Shown one piece after another: positions 44,795 to 54,981 of a stretch of 64,000 bases of DNA (its first letter is position 1; each line of letters starts with the position of its first letter). Made by a program: the position numbers and the translations under genes. The stretch comes from Maribacter sp. MJ134 (lineage in GTDB: Bacteria; Bacteroidota; Bacteroidia; Flavobacteriales; Flavobacteriaceae). Under the pieces are notes generated by a model. That model saw only the letters and a program-made list of their open reading frames with translations, made no database searches and had not been told where the DNA came from. Location: NCBI RefSeq assembly GCF_003970695.1, contig NZ_CP034570.1, positions 1,116,001 to 1,180,000 on the forward strand, given 5' to 3'.

Positions 44795-45749
44795 AATTGG
44801 GTCTACTAAACGCCATTTCAGGATTCTCTGCTTTTTGCTTATTGAATAGTCGTTGCTGTTGTTTTACGGTCATGGTACTACCGTCATGGCTCCAACCTGG
44901 AGGGCCAAAAATATACATCAATTTGTGGGAAAGCTTATCTACCTTTTTTACATCTGCCCAAATATCCTTGAATTCGTGTGTTAGAATTACCAAGGGATTA
45001 TAGGATTGAGGAGCATGGATAACACCAAACTTTACATCTACGTCATCATCCAATTCTTTCCAAGTACCAAATATCTTATCGAAGATATTGAGGAATCCAC
45101 CATGATTTTTGTCAAGATATTCTACGTTTTGAGAATGATGCACTTGATGCATGGTATGTGTATTGAAAATTTTCTCCACCCAGCCCATTTTAGGAACGTA
45201 TTTAGAATGTAACTGAAACTGCCAAAAAGACTCTATCGCCAGGGCAAATATAACTACCTCTACAGGGAAACCGACAGCAGGCATCCACATGTAAAAGAAT
45301 GGCTTATATAGTAAAGTAAACCAGCCATTTCGTATGGCGGTACCTAAATTAAAATGATCAGAAGAATGGTGCACAATGTGCGCCGCCCACAGCACACGGA
45401 TTTCATGGTTGGCCCTATGGAACCAATAATAGGTAAAGTCATCGGCCAGCTGACACAATACAAAAACGTACCATGCGTAACCAAAAGACTCATAACCCAT
45501 GATATTGGTGCGAACACCATCTACTAAAGGATTAAATAATTCATACGTAAAATTGAAAACAACGATAAGTACCGTAAGCTTAATCAACGGACCTAAGATA
45601 GCAGAACCAATGCCCATTGCACCGCTGGCCATAAGATCTTTCCAAACATAGAGATCTTCATCGCCATGAGTATGACTATAGGTTAATTCTAATAAAATAA
45701 GGGCTATAAAACAGGGTACTCCGTAAATGAGGGGGTTTGTTAAATCCAT
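44793..45749 (-). CDS. Sterol desaturase / fatty acid hydroxylase family protein
   Basis: 318 residues, membrane-bound di-iron enzyme with about four hydrophobic segments. The histidine-box motifs that bind the two irons are present: HRANH, HIVHHSSDHFN, and HTMHQVHHSQNVEYLDKNHGG. The family covers hydroxylation or desaturation of lipids and carotenoids, and the substrate is unknown. It is monocistronic and the second member of the family in this window. Confidence 0.9.
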   Translation of the reverse strand: MDLTNPLIYGVPCFIALILLELTYSHTHGDEDLYVWKDLMASGAMGIGSAILGPLIKLTVLIVVFNFTYELFNPLVDGVRTNIMGYESFGYAWYVFVLCQLADDFTYYWFHRANHEIRVLWAAHIVHHSSDHFNLGTAIRNGWFTLLYKPFFYMWMPAVGFPVEVVIFALAIESFWQFQLHSKYVPKMGWVEKIFNTHTMHQVHHSQNVEYLDKNHGGFLNIFDKIFGTWKELDDDVDVKFGVIHAPQSYNPLVILTHEFKDIWADVKKVDKLSHKLMYIFGPPGWSHDGSTMTVKQQQRLFNKQKAENPEMAFSRPN

Positions 45750-45858
45750 TCTCTATTTCAATTTTTTGCTAAATATAGGTATTAATGCCACTACAATGTA
45801 ACTTGTTTAACCTTTAAAGCCATATGAAACCGCATACAACGGCTATTGTTAAACAGGC

Positions 45859-46293
45859 TCATAGGTCTTTTCTATTTTGTAAAATTTGGTTCTGCTCCTT
45901 CATTAGCTTCTCCAGATTAGATAAAAGCTGAATCTGTTTAGGGGTTTCAACTTCTTTATTCTCAGGATCTTCTGCCTTGTTCTTGAATTTGTTGATGAAT
46001 TTAAGCACAATGAAAATGGTAAAAGCGATAATAGAAAAATCAATAAGCACCTCCAAAAATTCACCATAGCCTATTGCCACCTCTTCAACACCTTCCGATG
46101 CAACCCTTAAAACCCATTTTTTGTTGATTAGATTAACATCGTCCGTCAACAAAGACAGGGGTGGCATGACCACTTTTTTCACCAAGGTGTTGACTACATT
46201 ATTGAATGCAGTACCTATGATAATACCGATAGCCATATCTATCATATTACCTTTGACCGCAAAATTCTTAAAGTCCTGAAAAAGCTTTTTCAT
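45859..46293 (-). CDS. mscL: Large-conductance mechanosensitive channel
   Basis: 144 residues from the ATG at 46293; a longer frame into parC is rejected. It forms the pentameric emergency osmotic valve of the inner membrane. The N-terminal amphipathic helix and first transmembrane segment (KNFAVKGNMIDMAIGIIIGTAFN) match the family, and the second segment lies around residues 80-100. The C terminus is a charged helix. It starts 4 bases after the parC stop, so it probably shares the parE-parC transcript. Confidence 0.94.
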   Translation of the reverse strand: MKKLFQDFKNFAVKGNMIDMAIGIIIGTAFNNVVNTLVKKVVMPPLSLLTDDVNLINKKWVLRVASEGVEEVAIGYGEFLEVLIDFSIIAFTIFIVLKFINKFKNKAEDPENKEVETPKQIQLLSNLEKLMKEQNQILQNRKDL

Positions 46294-46297
46294 AGTA

Positions 46298-48979
46298 TTA
46301 AAATAAGGTAATTTGACCTTCATCGCCATCATTACCTTTATCGGGAGAGTCCTTTTTCTTAGTAGTGTCCGGTTCTCCTTTGGTGTCCACCGATACGTCT
46401 TCCTCACCTACGACTTCCATATCTGCGGGCTTATCTAACTTCACCTCTTCAAAGGGCAGTGGTTCTAACGAATTAATATGCTTTACTTTTTCTGTAATCA
46501 ATTGATTTCCAAGTGCTTTTATACCTTTAACTGAAATAAAACTTTCTACTTCTATTTGAAGGCTTTCCTTTGCTTCTTTACCTCTAGGTTTTGGGAATTC
46601 TATTTCAATTACTGGCCTCCAGTCCGTTGAGATTAATTCTAAATAGGACTTAGGATGGTCAGAGATGAAGAGTTCTTCTTTATGCTCGTTCTCTACAAGG
46701 AAACGCTTTACATAGTAGCGTTCCTTTTCTCCTTCCCAATAAATGGCCGATAAGGGCTTTGTAGGATTCCATTTCTCCAAAACGATCATATCGTCATCAA
46801 AGCGAGAGGTTAAGATGGGGGCAATCGTTTTGACGATTCCCTTCTGCGTAACGATCAGCAAAAGGTCATCACCCCTGAACTCCCCAATTAATTCTCCCCT
46901 ACCATCAACGTTTAGACGCCTCACCACGTCATCGAACCATATTTTCCTAGGCTTTAAGGTGGATACGCCTTTCTCCTTGAGTTCAATTCGTTTTACAGTG
47001 TACTTTGTTACGATATTCCCTTTGGAACCTCTTCCTTTAATTAGAACGTCCGCAAAATCAATATCCCATTTTAGTTTTTTAATGCTTCCGGCCTGTCTTA
47101 AATTTACTGTAACCACTTCCGCTTCTCCATTGGGGTTTGCGGAGAAATAAAGTACTTGAGAATTAGGACTTCCAGCCGTTAAGTCGTAAGGCTTATCCCT
47201 AGTCACAGAGGTAACGTTAAAACGTTTTATATAGGTAGCTCCGCCTTTGCCGTCTTTGTAAATCAAATTGTAAGTAGTTCGCTTGTCTTTTTTCTTAAAA
47301 ACGGCAACATGGATAATATTCTTGCCAATGAACGTTTTAGCATCAACTTTGGTAATCTGCATTTTACCGTCTTTGGTAAAAACGATAATATCATCAATAT
47401 CACTGCAATCCGTTACGTATTCGTCCCTCCTTAGCGAGGTACCTACAAAACCTTCCTCCCTATTCACATATAGTTTGGTGTTTCTAATAACCACTTTAGT
47501 AGCTTCGATATCATCAAAAACACGAATCTCTGATTTACGCTCGCGCCCTTTACCGTAGGTAGCCTTAAGATTCTTAAAATAATCTATGGCAAAATCAATA
47601 AGATGGGCCAAATGGTGCTTTACCTGCGCTATTTTCTCTTCCAAAGAGTCTAATTGTTGTTGCGCCTTATCCAAATCAAATTTGGAAATCCTTTTGATAC
47701 GTATCTCCGTTAATCGTACAATGTCCTCCTCGGTAACGGCTCTTCTCAAATGCTTTGTATGAGGTTTAAGACCTTTATCAATAGCTTTTATGACGCCTTC
47801 CCAAGTCTCTTCTTCCTCTATGTCCCGGTAAATTCTGTTTTCTATGAAAATACGTTCCAATGACGCAAAATGCCATTGCTCCTCAAGTTCTGAGAGCTGA
47901 AGCTCCAACTCCTGTTTCAATAATTCTACGGTAGCATCGGTAGAGCGCTTTAACATCTCAGTTACACCAATAAATAGGGGCTTATTATCTTCAATAATAC
48001 AACCTAATGGCGATATGGACGATTCGCAAGCTGTAAAAGCATAAAGAGCATCTATGGTTTTATCGGGAGAAATTCCAGAAGGAAGATGTACTAAAATCTC
48101 AACATCGGCCGCGGTATTATCCTCTATCTTTTTTACTTTAATTTTTCCCTTGTCGTTGGCTTTTAAAATTGAATCTATTAAAGAAGAAGTATTAGTTCCA
48201 TAAGGTATCTCGTTGATAACTAGCGTGTTCTTATCCTGTTGAGAAATTTTTGCACGCACCCTAATCTTACCTCCCCTTAGTCCGTCGTTATAATTGGTTA
48301 CATCTATAATTCCAGATGTTGGAAAGTCCGGAACTATGGTAAAACGCTGTCCCTTTAAATGTTTAACGGACGCATCGATGAGCTCAATAAAATTATGGGG
48401 GAGAATTTTTGTAGAAAGTCCGACGGCTATCCCCTCCGCTCCCTGTGCCAACAAAAGCGGAAACTTTACGGGAAGGTTTACCGGTTCCTTTTTTCTACCA
48501 TCGTAGGATTGTTGCCATTCAGTAATTTTAGGACTGAACACTACTTCTAGGGCAAACTTGGATAAACGTGCTTCTATATATCTGGAGGCAGCAGCCCTAT
48601 CCCCTGTTAAAATATTACCCCAGTTTCCTTGCGTGTCTATCAAAAGGTCTTTTTGACCTATTTGTACCATAGCGTCCGCTATACTGGCATCGCCGTGTGG
48701 GTGATACTGCATGGTGTGCCCTACAACATTGGCCACTTTATTGTAACGCCCATCGTCCAATTCTTTTAAAGAGTGCATGATTCTGCGCTGCACGGGTTTA
48801 AAACCATCTTCAATTGCAGGCACGGCACGCTCTAGGATTACGTAGGACGCGTAATCCAAAAACCAATCCTTGTACATCCCGGTAACCCTGGTAAGCGCTT
48901 CGGTAGTTTCTTCTCCAGATGTCCCTTCGGATGAGGTATTATCTAACTGTTCCTCGTTCAGTTCTTCATTTTCTTCCAT
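46298..48979 (-). CDS. parC: DNA topoisomerase IV subunit A
   Basis: 893 residues. It is the DNA breakage-reunion subunit, decatenating chromosomes with ParE. The acidic N-terminal tail (about 1-30) precedes the winged helix. The catalytic Tyr134 lies in AASRYIEARLS, and YHPHGDASIADAMVQIG is the quinolone-determining region. The last 250 residues are a beta-pinwheel-like region, and the C terminus is acidic/Lys-rich. It follows parE by 31 bases. Confidence 0.95.
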   Translation of the reverse strand: MEENEELNEEQLDNTSSEGTSGEETTEALTRVTGMYKDWFLDYASYVILERAVPAIEDGFKPVQRRIMHSLKELDDGRYNKVANVVGHTMQYHPHGDASIADAMVQIGQKDLLIDTQGNWGNILTGDRAAASRYIEARLSKFALEVVFSPKITEWQQSYDGRKKEPVNLPVKFPLLLAQGAEGIAVGLSTKILPHNFIELIDASVKHLKGQRFTIVPDFPTSGIIDVTNYNDGLRGGKIRVRAKISQQDKNTLVINEIPYGTNTSSLIDSILKANDKGKIKVKKIEDNTAADVEILVHLPSGISPDKTIDALYAFTACESSISPLGCIIEDNKPLFIGVTEMLKRSTDATVELLKQELELQLSELEEQWHFASLERIFIENRIYRDIEEEETWEGVIKAIDKGLKPHTKHLRRAVTEEDIVRLTEIRIKRISKFDLDKAQQQLDSLEEKIAQVKHHLAHLIDFAIDYFKNLKATYGKGRERKSEIRVFDDIEATKVVIRNTKLYVNREEGFVGTSLRRDEYVTDCSDIDDIIVFTKDGKMQITKVDAKTFIGKNIIHVAVFKKKDKRTTYNLIYKDGKGGATYIKRFNVTSVTRDKPYDLTAGSPNSQVLYFSANPNGEAEVVTVNLRQAGSIKKLKWDIDFADVLIKGRGSKGNIVTKYTVKRIELKEKGVSTLKPRKIWFDDVVRRLNVDGRGELIGEFRGDDLLLIVTQKGIVKTIAPILTSRFDDDMIVLEKWNPTKPLSAIYWEGEKERYYVKRFLVENEHKEELFISDHPKSYLELISTDWRPVIEIEFPKPRGKEAKESLQIEVESFISVKGIKALGNQLITEKVKHINSLEPLPFEEVKLDKPADMEVVGEEDVSVDTKGEPDTTKKKDSPDKGNDGDEGQITLF

Positions 48980-49010
48980 TCAGAAGGAATCGTATTTATT
49001 CTATTTGTAA

Positions 49011-50867
49011 TTATTTTTCTTCGATTAAATCCACCTCAACTTTTAGGTTCTCAATGATAAACTCTTGTCTATCGGGAGTATTCTTACCCATGTAAAAACT
49101 CAATAGTTCTTCTATGGACATGGCCTTGTCCAACATTACCGGCTCTAATCTAATATCATCCCCTATAAAATGTTTGAATTCGTCCGGAGATATTTCTCCC
49201 AATCCTTTAAAACGTGTAATTTCCGGCTTTCCGGACAGTTTGTTAATCGCATTTTGGCGCTCTTCATCGCTGTAGCAATAAATGGTTTCCTTTTTGTTTC
49301 TAACCCTAAAAAGAGGTGTTTGCAAAATGTACAAGTGATTCTCTTTTATCAACTCGGGAAAAAATTGCAAAAAGAAGGTTATCAACAACAATCGAATATG
49401 CATTCCATCTACATCGGCATCCGTAGCGATAACGATATTGTTGTAACGTAGGTCTTCCATGGACTCTTCAATATTCAAGGCTGCTTGAAGAAGGTTGAAT
49501 TCCTCGTTCTCGTAGACTATTTTTTTAGACATCCCATAGGAATTCAAAGGCTTGCCCCTTAGACTGAAAACAGCTTGGGTATTCACATCTCTGGATTTGG
49601 TAATGGAACCAGAGGCGGAATCACCCTCCGTTATAAACAAAGTACTATCCAGGCGATTATCTTTCTTCATATCGCCCAAATGCACACGGCAATCCCTTAA
49701 TTTCTTATTATGGAGATTGGCTTTTTTTGCGCGGTCCTTAGCAAGCTTACGAATACCCGATAGTTCCTTGCGTTCCTTTTCCGCCATGATAATCTTGCGC
49801 TGCAATTTATCTGCCGTCTCTGGATTCTTATGAAGGTAATTATCTAGGTATTTCCCGATAAAATCATTGATATAACTGCGCACGGTAGGAAAATCCCCTC
49901 CCATCTCGGTGGAGCCTAATTTGGTTTTTGTCTGACTCTCAAAAACGGGTTCCGTGACTTTTATGGCTATGGCCGAAATGATGCTCTTTCGTATATCGGA
50001 GGCATCATAAGATTTGCCATAATAATCTCTAATGGTCTTTACGATTGCCTCCCTAAAAGCGGCTTGGTGCGTACCACCCTGGGTGGTGTGTTGTCCGTTA
50101 ACAAAGGAGTGGTACTCCTCGCTATATTGGGTCTTACTATGTGTAATGGCTACTTCAATGTCATCACCTTTTAAATGGATAACGGGATACAACATATCCT
50201 CAACATTGTTATTGTCCTCTAAAAGGTCTTTCAATCCATTTTCAGAATGGAATTTTTCGCCGTTGAAAATAATCGTTAACCCGGGATTAAGGTAAACGTA
50301 ATTTTTGAGCATTCGCTCAACGTATTCATTACGGTACTTGTAGTTCTTGAAAATAGTTTCATCCGGGATAAAAGTAACCTTGGTACCTTTTCGTTTAGAA
50401 CTGTCCATGGGTCCTTCTTCATGCTCTAGATTACCACAACTGAACTGAGCAGTTTTAACTTGATTGTCACGCGAGGACTGTACTTCAAAAAAACTGGATA
50501 GGGCATTGACCGCTTTTGTACCGACTCCGTTTAATCCTACTGATTTCTTAAAGGCCCTACTATCGTACTTTCCACCGGTATTCATTTTAGAAACAACGTC
50601 CACCACTTTCCCTAGTGGAATACCACGACCATAATCGCGCACTTTTACCGTCTTATCCTTTATGACGATTTCAATGGTCTTTCCCGAACCCATCACAAAT
50701 TCATCGATACAGTTGTCGATAACTTCCTTTAAGAGAATATAGATACCGTCATCTGCGGAAGAACCGTCACCTAGTTTTCCTATATACATCCCTGGACGAA
50801 GACGAATGTGTTCTTTCCAGTCTAGCGAACGTATATTATCTTCTGTATACTTGGTGTTTTGGGACAT
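49011..50867 (-). CDS. parE: DNA topoisomerase IV subunit B
   Basis: 618 residues. It is the ATPase subunit of topoisomerase IV. GHKL ATP-binding motifs: [19 protein letters not shown], and [14 protein letters not shown]. The TOPRIM domain has TEGDSASGS and [10 protein letters not shown]. The C terminus [14 protein letters not shown] is typical. A 203-base gap lies upstream before ychF. That gap holds a small ATCAAC/GTTGAT inverted repeat and a weak -7-like TATCTTTA, and nothing stronger. Confidence 0.95.
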   Translation of the reverse strand: MSQNTKYTEDNIRSLDWKEHIRLRPGMYIGKLGDGSSADDGIYILLKEVIDNCIDEFVMGSGKTIEIVIKDKTVKVRDYGRGIPLGKVVDVVSKMNTGGKYDSRAFKKSVGLNGVGTKAVNALSSFFEVQSSRDNQVKTAQFSCGNLEHEEGPMDSSKRKGTKVTFIPDETIFKNYKYRNEYVERMLKNYVYLNPGLTIIFNGEKFHSENGLKDLLEDNNNVEDMLYPVIHLKGDDIEVAITHSKTQYSEEYHSFVNGQHTTQGGTHQAAFREAIVKTIRDYYGKSYDASDIRKSIISAIAIKVTEPVFESQTKTKLGSTEMGGDFPTVRSYINDFIGKYLDNYLHKNPETADKLQRKIIMAEKERKELSGIRKLAKDRAKKANLHNKKLRDCRVHLGDMKKDNRLDSTLFITEGDSASGSITKSRDVNTQAVFSLRGKPLNSYGMSKKIVYENEEFNLLQAALNIEESMEDLRYNNIVIATDADVDGMHIRLLLITFFLQFFPELIKENHLYILQTPLFRVRNKKETIYCYSDEERQNAINKLSGKPEITRFKGLGEISPDEFKHFIGDDIRLEPVMLDKAMSIEELLSFYMGKNTPDRQEFIIENLKVEVDLIEEK

Positions 50868-51071
50868 TTAACTAAAAATTATGAAAGTGTTGCTAAAGAT
50901 AGCACGACTATCAAAAAGATAAAACCCCTCTTTGGTAAAGTAATTAACAATGGAATCAACGATTTTGTTGATATCAATTATGCGTACTTAGTTCCATAAA
51001 CTGCAGTACCTACAGGTATTTTTGTTCAAAGCTTCGTAAAAAACATAGGAATCGGGCAAAAGCTTACATCC

Positions 51072-52166
51072 TTATACGTTGAACCTAAAGTGCATTACAT
51101 CACCATCCTTAACGACATACTCTTTGCCTTCGACACGCATTTTACCAGCTTCTTTAACCTTGGCCTCGCTACCAAAGGTCACATAATCCTCATAAGCGAT
51201 GACTTCCGCTCGGATAAAACCTTTTTCAAAGTCCGTATGTATAACCCCAGCGGCTTGTGGAGCAGTAGCTCCAACAGGAATTGTCCAAGCACGTACTTCT
51301 TTTTCGCCGGCGGTAAAATAGGTTTCCAAGTTTAATAATTTATAAGCACCACGAATCAGTTTTGCGGAACCGGGCTCCACCAAGCCTAAATCTTCTAGGA
51401 ACATCTGGCGTTCCTCATAAGTTTCCAATTCGGTAATATCGGCCTCAGTCCCTACCGCTAGCACTACCACCTCCGCATTTTCATTCTTTACAGCTTCCTT
51501 GACCTTATTAACGTAAGCATTCCCATTCACCGCGGCATCTTCATCCACATTACAAACGTACATCACAGGTTTGTCCGTAATAAATTGTAACGGCGTCACA
51601 TAATCTAATCTGTCTTCTTTATTTATGGTCACCGCTCTGACAGAAGTACCCGCTTCTAAACCTGACTTGATGGCCAATAGTACTGCCTCTTCTTTCTGTG
51701 CTTCCTTGTTTCCGGTCTTAGCAGCTCTTTTTACTTTGTCCAATTTTTTATCTACCGTCTCCAAGTCTTTTAGCTGCAGCTCCATATCAATGGTCTCCTT
51801 ATCCCTTATTGGGTTAACATTACCATCAACATGAACAATATTATCATTATCAAAACAACGTAGTACATGTAAAATAGCGTCCGTTTCCCGAATATTCCCA
51901 AGAAACTGATTCCCGAGTCCCTCGCCCTTACTTGCTCCCTTGACCAGTCCTGCAATATCAACTATTTCAACCGTTGCAGGAATCACTTTTTCAGGGTTTA
52001 CCAATTCCTCTAACTTTTCTAACCTTGTATCCGGCACATTCACAACACCTATATTCGGTTCAATGGTACAGAATGGAAAATTTGCACTTTGTGCTTTTGC
52101 ATTGGACAAACAGTTGAAGAGCGTTGACTTCCCTACGTTTGGCAATCCTACGATACCTGCTTTCAT
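51072..52166 (-). CDS. ychF: Redox-regulated ATPase YchF
   Basis: 364 residues from the ATG at 52166. It is an Obg-family P-loop protein that hydrolyses ATP rather than GTP and binds ribosomes. The G1 motif is [12 protein letters not shown]3 is [17 protein letters not shown], and the altered G4 is CNVDE. The C-terminal TGS domain starts near [15 protein letters not shown]. It is transcribed alone. Confidence 0.95.
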   Translation of the reverse strand: MKAGIVGLPNVGKSTLFNCLSNAKAQSANFPFCTIEPNIGVVNVPDTRLEKLEELVNPEKVIPATVEIVDIAGLVKGASKGEGLGNQFLGNIRETDAILHVLRCFDNDNIVHVDGNVNPIRDKETIDMELQLKDLETVDKKLDKVKRAAKTGNKEAQKEEAVLLAIKSGLEAGTSVRAVTINKEDRLDYVTPLQFITDKPVMYVCNVDEDAAVNGNAYVNKVKEAVKNENAEVVVLAVGTEADITELETYEERQMFLEDLGLVEPGSAKLIRGAYKLLNLETYFTAGEKEVRAWTIPVGATAPQAAGVIHTDFEKGFIRAEVIAYEDYVTFGSEAKVKEAGKMRVEGKEYVVKDGDVMHFRFNV

Positions 52167-52273
52167 ATCAGAGCTTATTTTAGCGTGCAAATATAGTTTT
52201 TACTTCAAGAAATAACACCTTATCAAGTTCAATTGATGGGATAAATTTTTATAAAAAGGTTTTGGAATCTATT

Positions 52274-52306
52274 AAAAAGTAAAAGCTCGATGATAAACAT
52301 CGAGCT
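52274..52306 (-). terminator. Intrinsic terminator after the ferredoxin gene
   Basis: A 9-bp perfect stem (AGCTCGATG / CATCGAGCT) with a 5-base loop is followed on the minus strand by TTTTACTTTTT. It is 28 bases past the ferredoxin stop. Confidence 0.8.
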
Positions 52307-52333
52307 AGAAAATTTTTACTTTATATCTTACTA

Positions 52334-52687
52334 TTATCCATCTGGATGCATAAAAGCCTGTTTCCCTAACAGGACCTCTTCCGTTTCTACATTATCCTCG
52401 TCCGGCACACAACAGTCTACTGGGCAAACAGCGGCGCATTGCGGTTCTTCATGGAAGCCCATGCATTCCGTACACTTATCCGGCGCAATATAATATACTT
52501 CATCACTTATCGGTTCTTGGACCACATCGGCGTTTACGGCCTTTCCGTTTGGCAGTACCACGTCTCCTTCTAAAGAAGTACCATCACTGTATCTCCATTC
52601 ATCAGCACCTTCATAGATTGCCGTGTTAGGACATTCTGGTTCACATGCCCCACAATTGATACATTCGTCTGTTATTATAATAGCCAT
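52334..52687 (-). CDS. 4Fe-4S dicluster ferredoxin
   Basis: 117 residues. Two cluster-binding motifs are visible: [12 protein letters not shown] near the N terminus and a second Cys set [21 protein letters not shown]. The middle part (about 25-60) is an insert with no cysteine. It is a soluble electron carrier, and the partner is unknown. It is divergent from the acyl-CoA reductase gene, with 92 bases between starts. Confidence 0.92.
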   Translation of the reverse strand: MAIIITDECINCGACEPECPNTAIYEGADEWRYSDGTSLEGDVVLPNGKAVNADVVQEPISDEVYYIAPDKCTECMGFHEEPQCAAVCPVDCCVPDEDNVETEEVLLGKQAFMHPDG

Positions 52688-52733
52688 GATTTTCTTTTTC
52701 TTATGAAATATCCAAAAAAGTTCTGGACATGCT

Positions 52734-52741
52734 TATTTTTG
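52734..52741 (+). promoter_or_regulatory. -7 box of a candidate acyl-CoA reductase promoter
   Basis: TATTTTTG on the plus strand matches TAnnTTTG exactly, 38 bases before the ATG. It almost touches the oppositely oriented ferredoxin -7 box, so the two promoters would exclude each other. Confidence 0.4.
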
Positions 52742-52743
52742 CA

Positions 52744-52775
52744 CAAAGGTAATTCCTAATACTTCCTTTTACAAA
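52744..52775 (-). promoter_or_regulatory. Promoter of the ferredoxin gene
   Basis: Minus strand: TTTG at 52775-52772 and TACCTTTG at 52751-52744 with 20 bases between. This is a full match to TTTG / TAnnTTTG. The leader would be about 50 bases. Confidence 0.7.
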
Positions 52776-52779
52776 TATA

Positions 52780-53844
52780 ATGACCAAGTCCAACCCCAAC
52801 GTAGAAGCTTTTGTTAAACTTGGAGAATTTCTCCGCTTATTTTGTGATTTTACATCTAACGGGCAGGTAGCTGAAACCACGCATAGCAAATGGATTAACA
52901 AATTCAACGAAGTTGCCGATAGCGTTCGCCATCATAACGGCTGGTTTACCAGAGAGAACGTACTTTTCGCTTTTAAGCAGTGGGGTATAATCTTGACCCG
53001 AGAAAATTTAGAGACATGGTTAGCTTCTTACGATTTAAGAAAGAATAAAACCAAACAGGTTGCACTGATTATGGCCGGTAATATTCCCTTGGTCGGTTTT
53101 CACGATTTGCTTTCCGTATTGATTACCGGAAACAAAGCAATTATAAAACTATCCAGTAATGACACCTTGCTTATTCCGCTTATAGCAAAATACTTAATTG
53201 ATATAGAAACTTCTTTTAAAGATAGCATCACCTTTACTGAGGGGCGCTTGACCGACTTTGATGCGGTGATAGCAACAGGAAGCAATAATACAGCTCGATA
53301 TTTTGAATATTACTTTGGTAAAAAACCGAATATCATTAGAAAGAATAGAAATTCTGTAGCTGTGCTAAACGGGAATGAAACAAATGCTCAGTTGGAGGCA
53401 CTTGGTGAGGATATTTTCAGGTATTATGGTTTAGGATGTAGAAGTGTTTCTAAACTGTTTGTACCCAAGGACTATGATTTTGATAAATTCTTTAAGGCGA
53501 TGTTCAGATACAGGGACATTGTAAACCAAACCAAGTATGCCAATAACTACGATTATAACAAGGCCGTTTACTTAATGAGCGAATTTAAAATTCTGGATAA
53601 CGGATTTTTACTTCTGAAGGAAGATAAAAGTCACGCCTCACCCATTGCCTCGGTTTTTTATGAAACTTATGATTCGAAGGCCACTGTCAAAGAACGACTT
53701 CAGAAGGATGCGGAAGCTATTCAGTGCGTAGTCGCTTCCGGGTTCACAACAGCGGAAATTCCGTTTGGAAAAACACAAAGCCCCTCACTGTCCGACTATG
53801 CGGATGGAATAGACACTGTTGAATTCCTGTTAAAAACATCCTAG
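52780..53844 (+). CDS. LuxC-type acyl-CoA reductase
   Basis: 354 residues, shorter than bioluminescence LuxC. It belongs to the aldehyde-dehydrogenase-like family and reduces an acyl-CoA or acyl thioester to aldehyde. Recognisable are MAGNIPLVGFHDLLSVLITGN, KLSSNDTLLIP, the TGSNNTARYFEYYF loop, and the probable catalytic Cys in RYYGLGCRSVSK. The physiological substrate is unknown. It is followed 70 bases later by serC on the same strand. Confidence 0.86.
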   Translation: MTKSNPNVEAFVKLGEFLRLFCDFTSNGQVAETTHSKWINKFNEVADSVRHHNGWFTRENVLFAFKQWGIILTRENLETWLASYDLRKNKTKQVALIMAGNIPLVGFHDLLSVLITGNKAIIKLSSNDTLLIPLIAKYLIDIETSFKDSITFTEGRLTDFDAVIATGSNNTARYFEYYFGKKPNIIRKNRNSVAVLNGNETNAQLEALGEDIFRYYGLGCRSVSKLFVPKDYDFDKFFKAMFRYRDIVNQTKYANNYDYNKAVYLMSEFKILDNGFLLLKEDKSHASPIASVFYETYDSKATVKERLQKDAEAIQCVVASGFTTAEIPFGKTQSPSLSDYADGIDTVEFLLKTS

Positions 53845-53914
53845 AAAATTTTTGAATACATCACCGTTCTTATCTTCAAATTCCTGACCTTTAACATCTT
53901 AAATTATAATTACA

Positions 53915-54979
53915 ATGAAGAAGCATAATTTTAGTGCCGGACCCTGTATTTTACCAAAAGAAGTGCTGCTCAAAGCATCAGAAGCAGTAATGGATTTCAA
54001 CGGTTCCGGACTTTCATTAATAGAAATATCACATCGTAGTAAGGATTTTGTCGCCGTAATGGAGAAAGCCAGAGCTTTGGCCTTAGAATTGCTAGGCCTG
54101 GAGGGAACGGGTTATAAAGCTTTATTCTTACATGGTGGGGCAAGTATGGAATTTCTCATGGTGGCCTACAATCTTTTAGAGAAAAAAGCTGGTTATTTGA
54201 ATACGGGAACTTGGAGTGACAAAGCCATAAAGGAAGCGAAATTGTTCGGTGAAATTATTGAGGTTGGGTCATCAAAAGATGAGAATTTCAATTATATCCC
54301 AAAGGGATATACCGTTCCTGACGGGCTAGATTATCTACATCTAACCTCTAATAACACTATTTTCGGCACACAGATAAAGAAGTTTCCAAAGACGGATGCA
54401 CCGCTAGTCTGTGATATGAGTTCGGATATTTTTTCTAGAACACTAGACTTTTCACAGTTCGATTTAATTTACGCTGGGGCCCAAAAGAATATGGGTCCGG
54501 CCGGTACAACTTTAGTTGTTATCAAAGAGGACGTTTTAGGTAAAGTTAGCCGAAAAATACCATCAATGTTAGATTATCAAGTTCACATTGGTAAGGATAG
54601 CATGTTCAATACGCCAGCGGTTTTTCCCGTTTATACTTCTATGCTTACTTTAGAATGGCTGAAAAATATAGGAGGTATTTCTGCAATTGAAGAAATCAAT
54701 GAAAAGAAGGCACAACTCCTCTATTCGGAAATTGATTTAAATCCTGTTTTCGAAGGTTATGCCAGTAAGGCCGACCGCTCTTTAATGAATGCCACTTTCA
54801 ACATCACCGACGAAGCTTTAAAAGAGACCTTTGACAACATGCTTTACGAAGCGGGTATCAATGGTTTAAATGGTCATCGCTCAGTGGGTGGTTACAGAGC
54901 AAGTATGTATAACGCTCTGTCCTTAGATAGCGTAGGTGTTTTGGTAGATGTAATGAGTGAAATGGAACGTAAGGGATAG
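53915..54979 (+). CDS. serC: Phosphoserine aminotransferase
   Basis: 354 residues. It is a PLP enzyme converting 3-phosphohydroxypyruvate to phosphoserine. Family features are the N-terminal NFSAGPCILPKEVL, HGGASMEF, the PLP Lys in YAGAQKNMGPAG, and the C-terminal GHRSVGGYRASMYNA. It lies 2 bases before serA, so the two serine genes are co-transcribed. Confidence 0.96.
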   Translation: MKKHNFSAGPCILPKEVLLKASEAVMDFNGSGLSLIEISHRSKDFVAVMEKARALALELLGLEGTGYKALFLHGGASMEFLMVAYNLLEKKAGYLNTGTWSDKAIKEAKLFGEIIEVGSSKDENFNYIPKGYTVPDGLDYLHLTSNNTIFGTQIKKFPKTDAPLVCDMSSDIFSRTLDFSQFDLIYAGAQKNMGPAGTTLVVIKEDVLGKVSRKIPSMLDYQVHIGKDSMFNTPAVFPVYTSMLTLEWLKNIGGISAIEEINEKKAQLLYSEIDLNPVFEGYASKADRSLMNATFNITDEALKETFDNMLYEAGINGLNGHRSVGGYRASMYNALSLDSVGVLVDVMSEMERKG

Positions 54980-54981
54980 TC

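Noticed and set aside
45804-45855. Distant inverted repeat TGTTTAAC / GTTAAACA after mscL
   Set aside because: The arms are 36 bases apart and AT-rich, and there is no T-run, so it is not a convincing terminator.
46294-46407. A 38-codon N-terminal extension of mscL
   Set aside because: It lies inside the parC 3' end, and MscL proteins begin at the amphipathic helix starting at 46293.
51072-52166. Possible reading of the P-loop gene as an Obg GTPase
   Set aside because: The altered G4 motif CNVDE and the TGS ending identify YchF, which prefers ATP.
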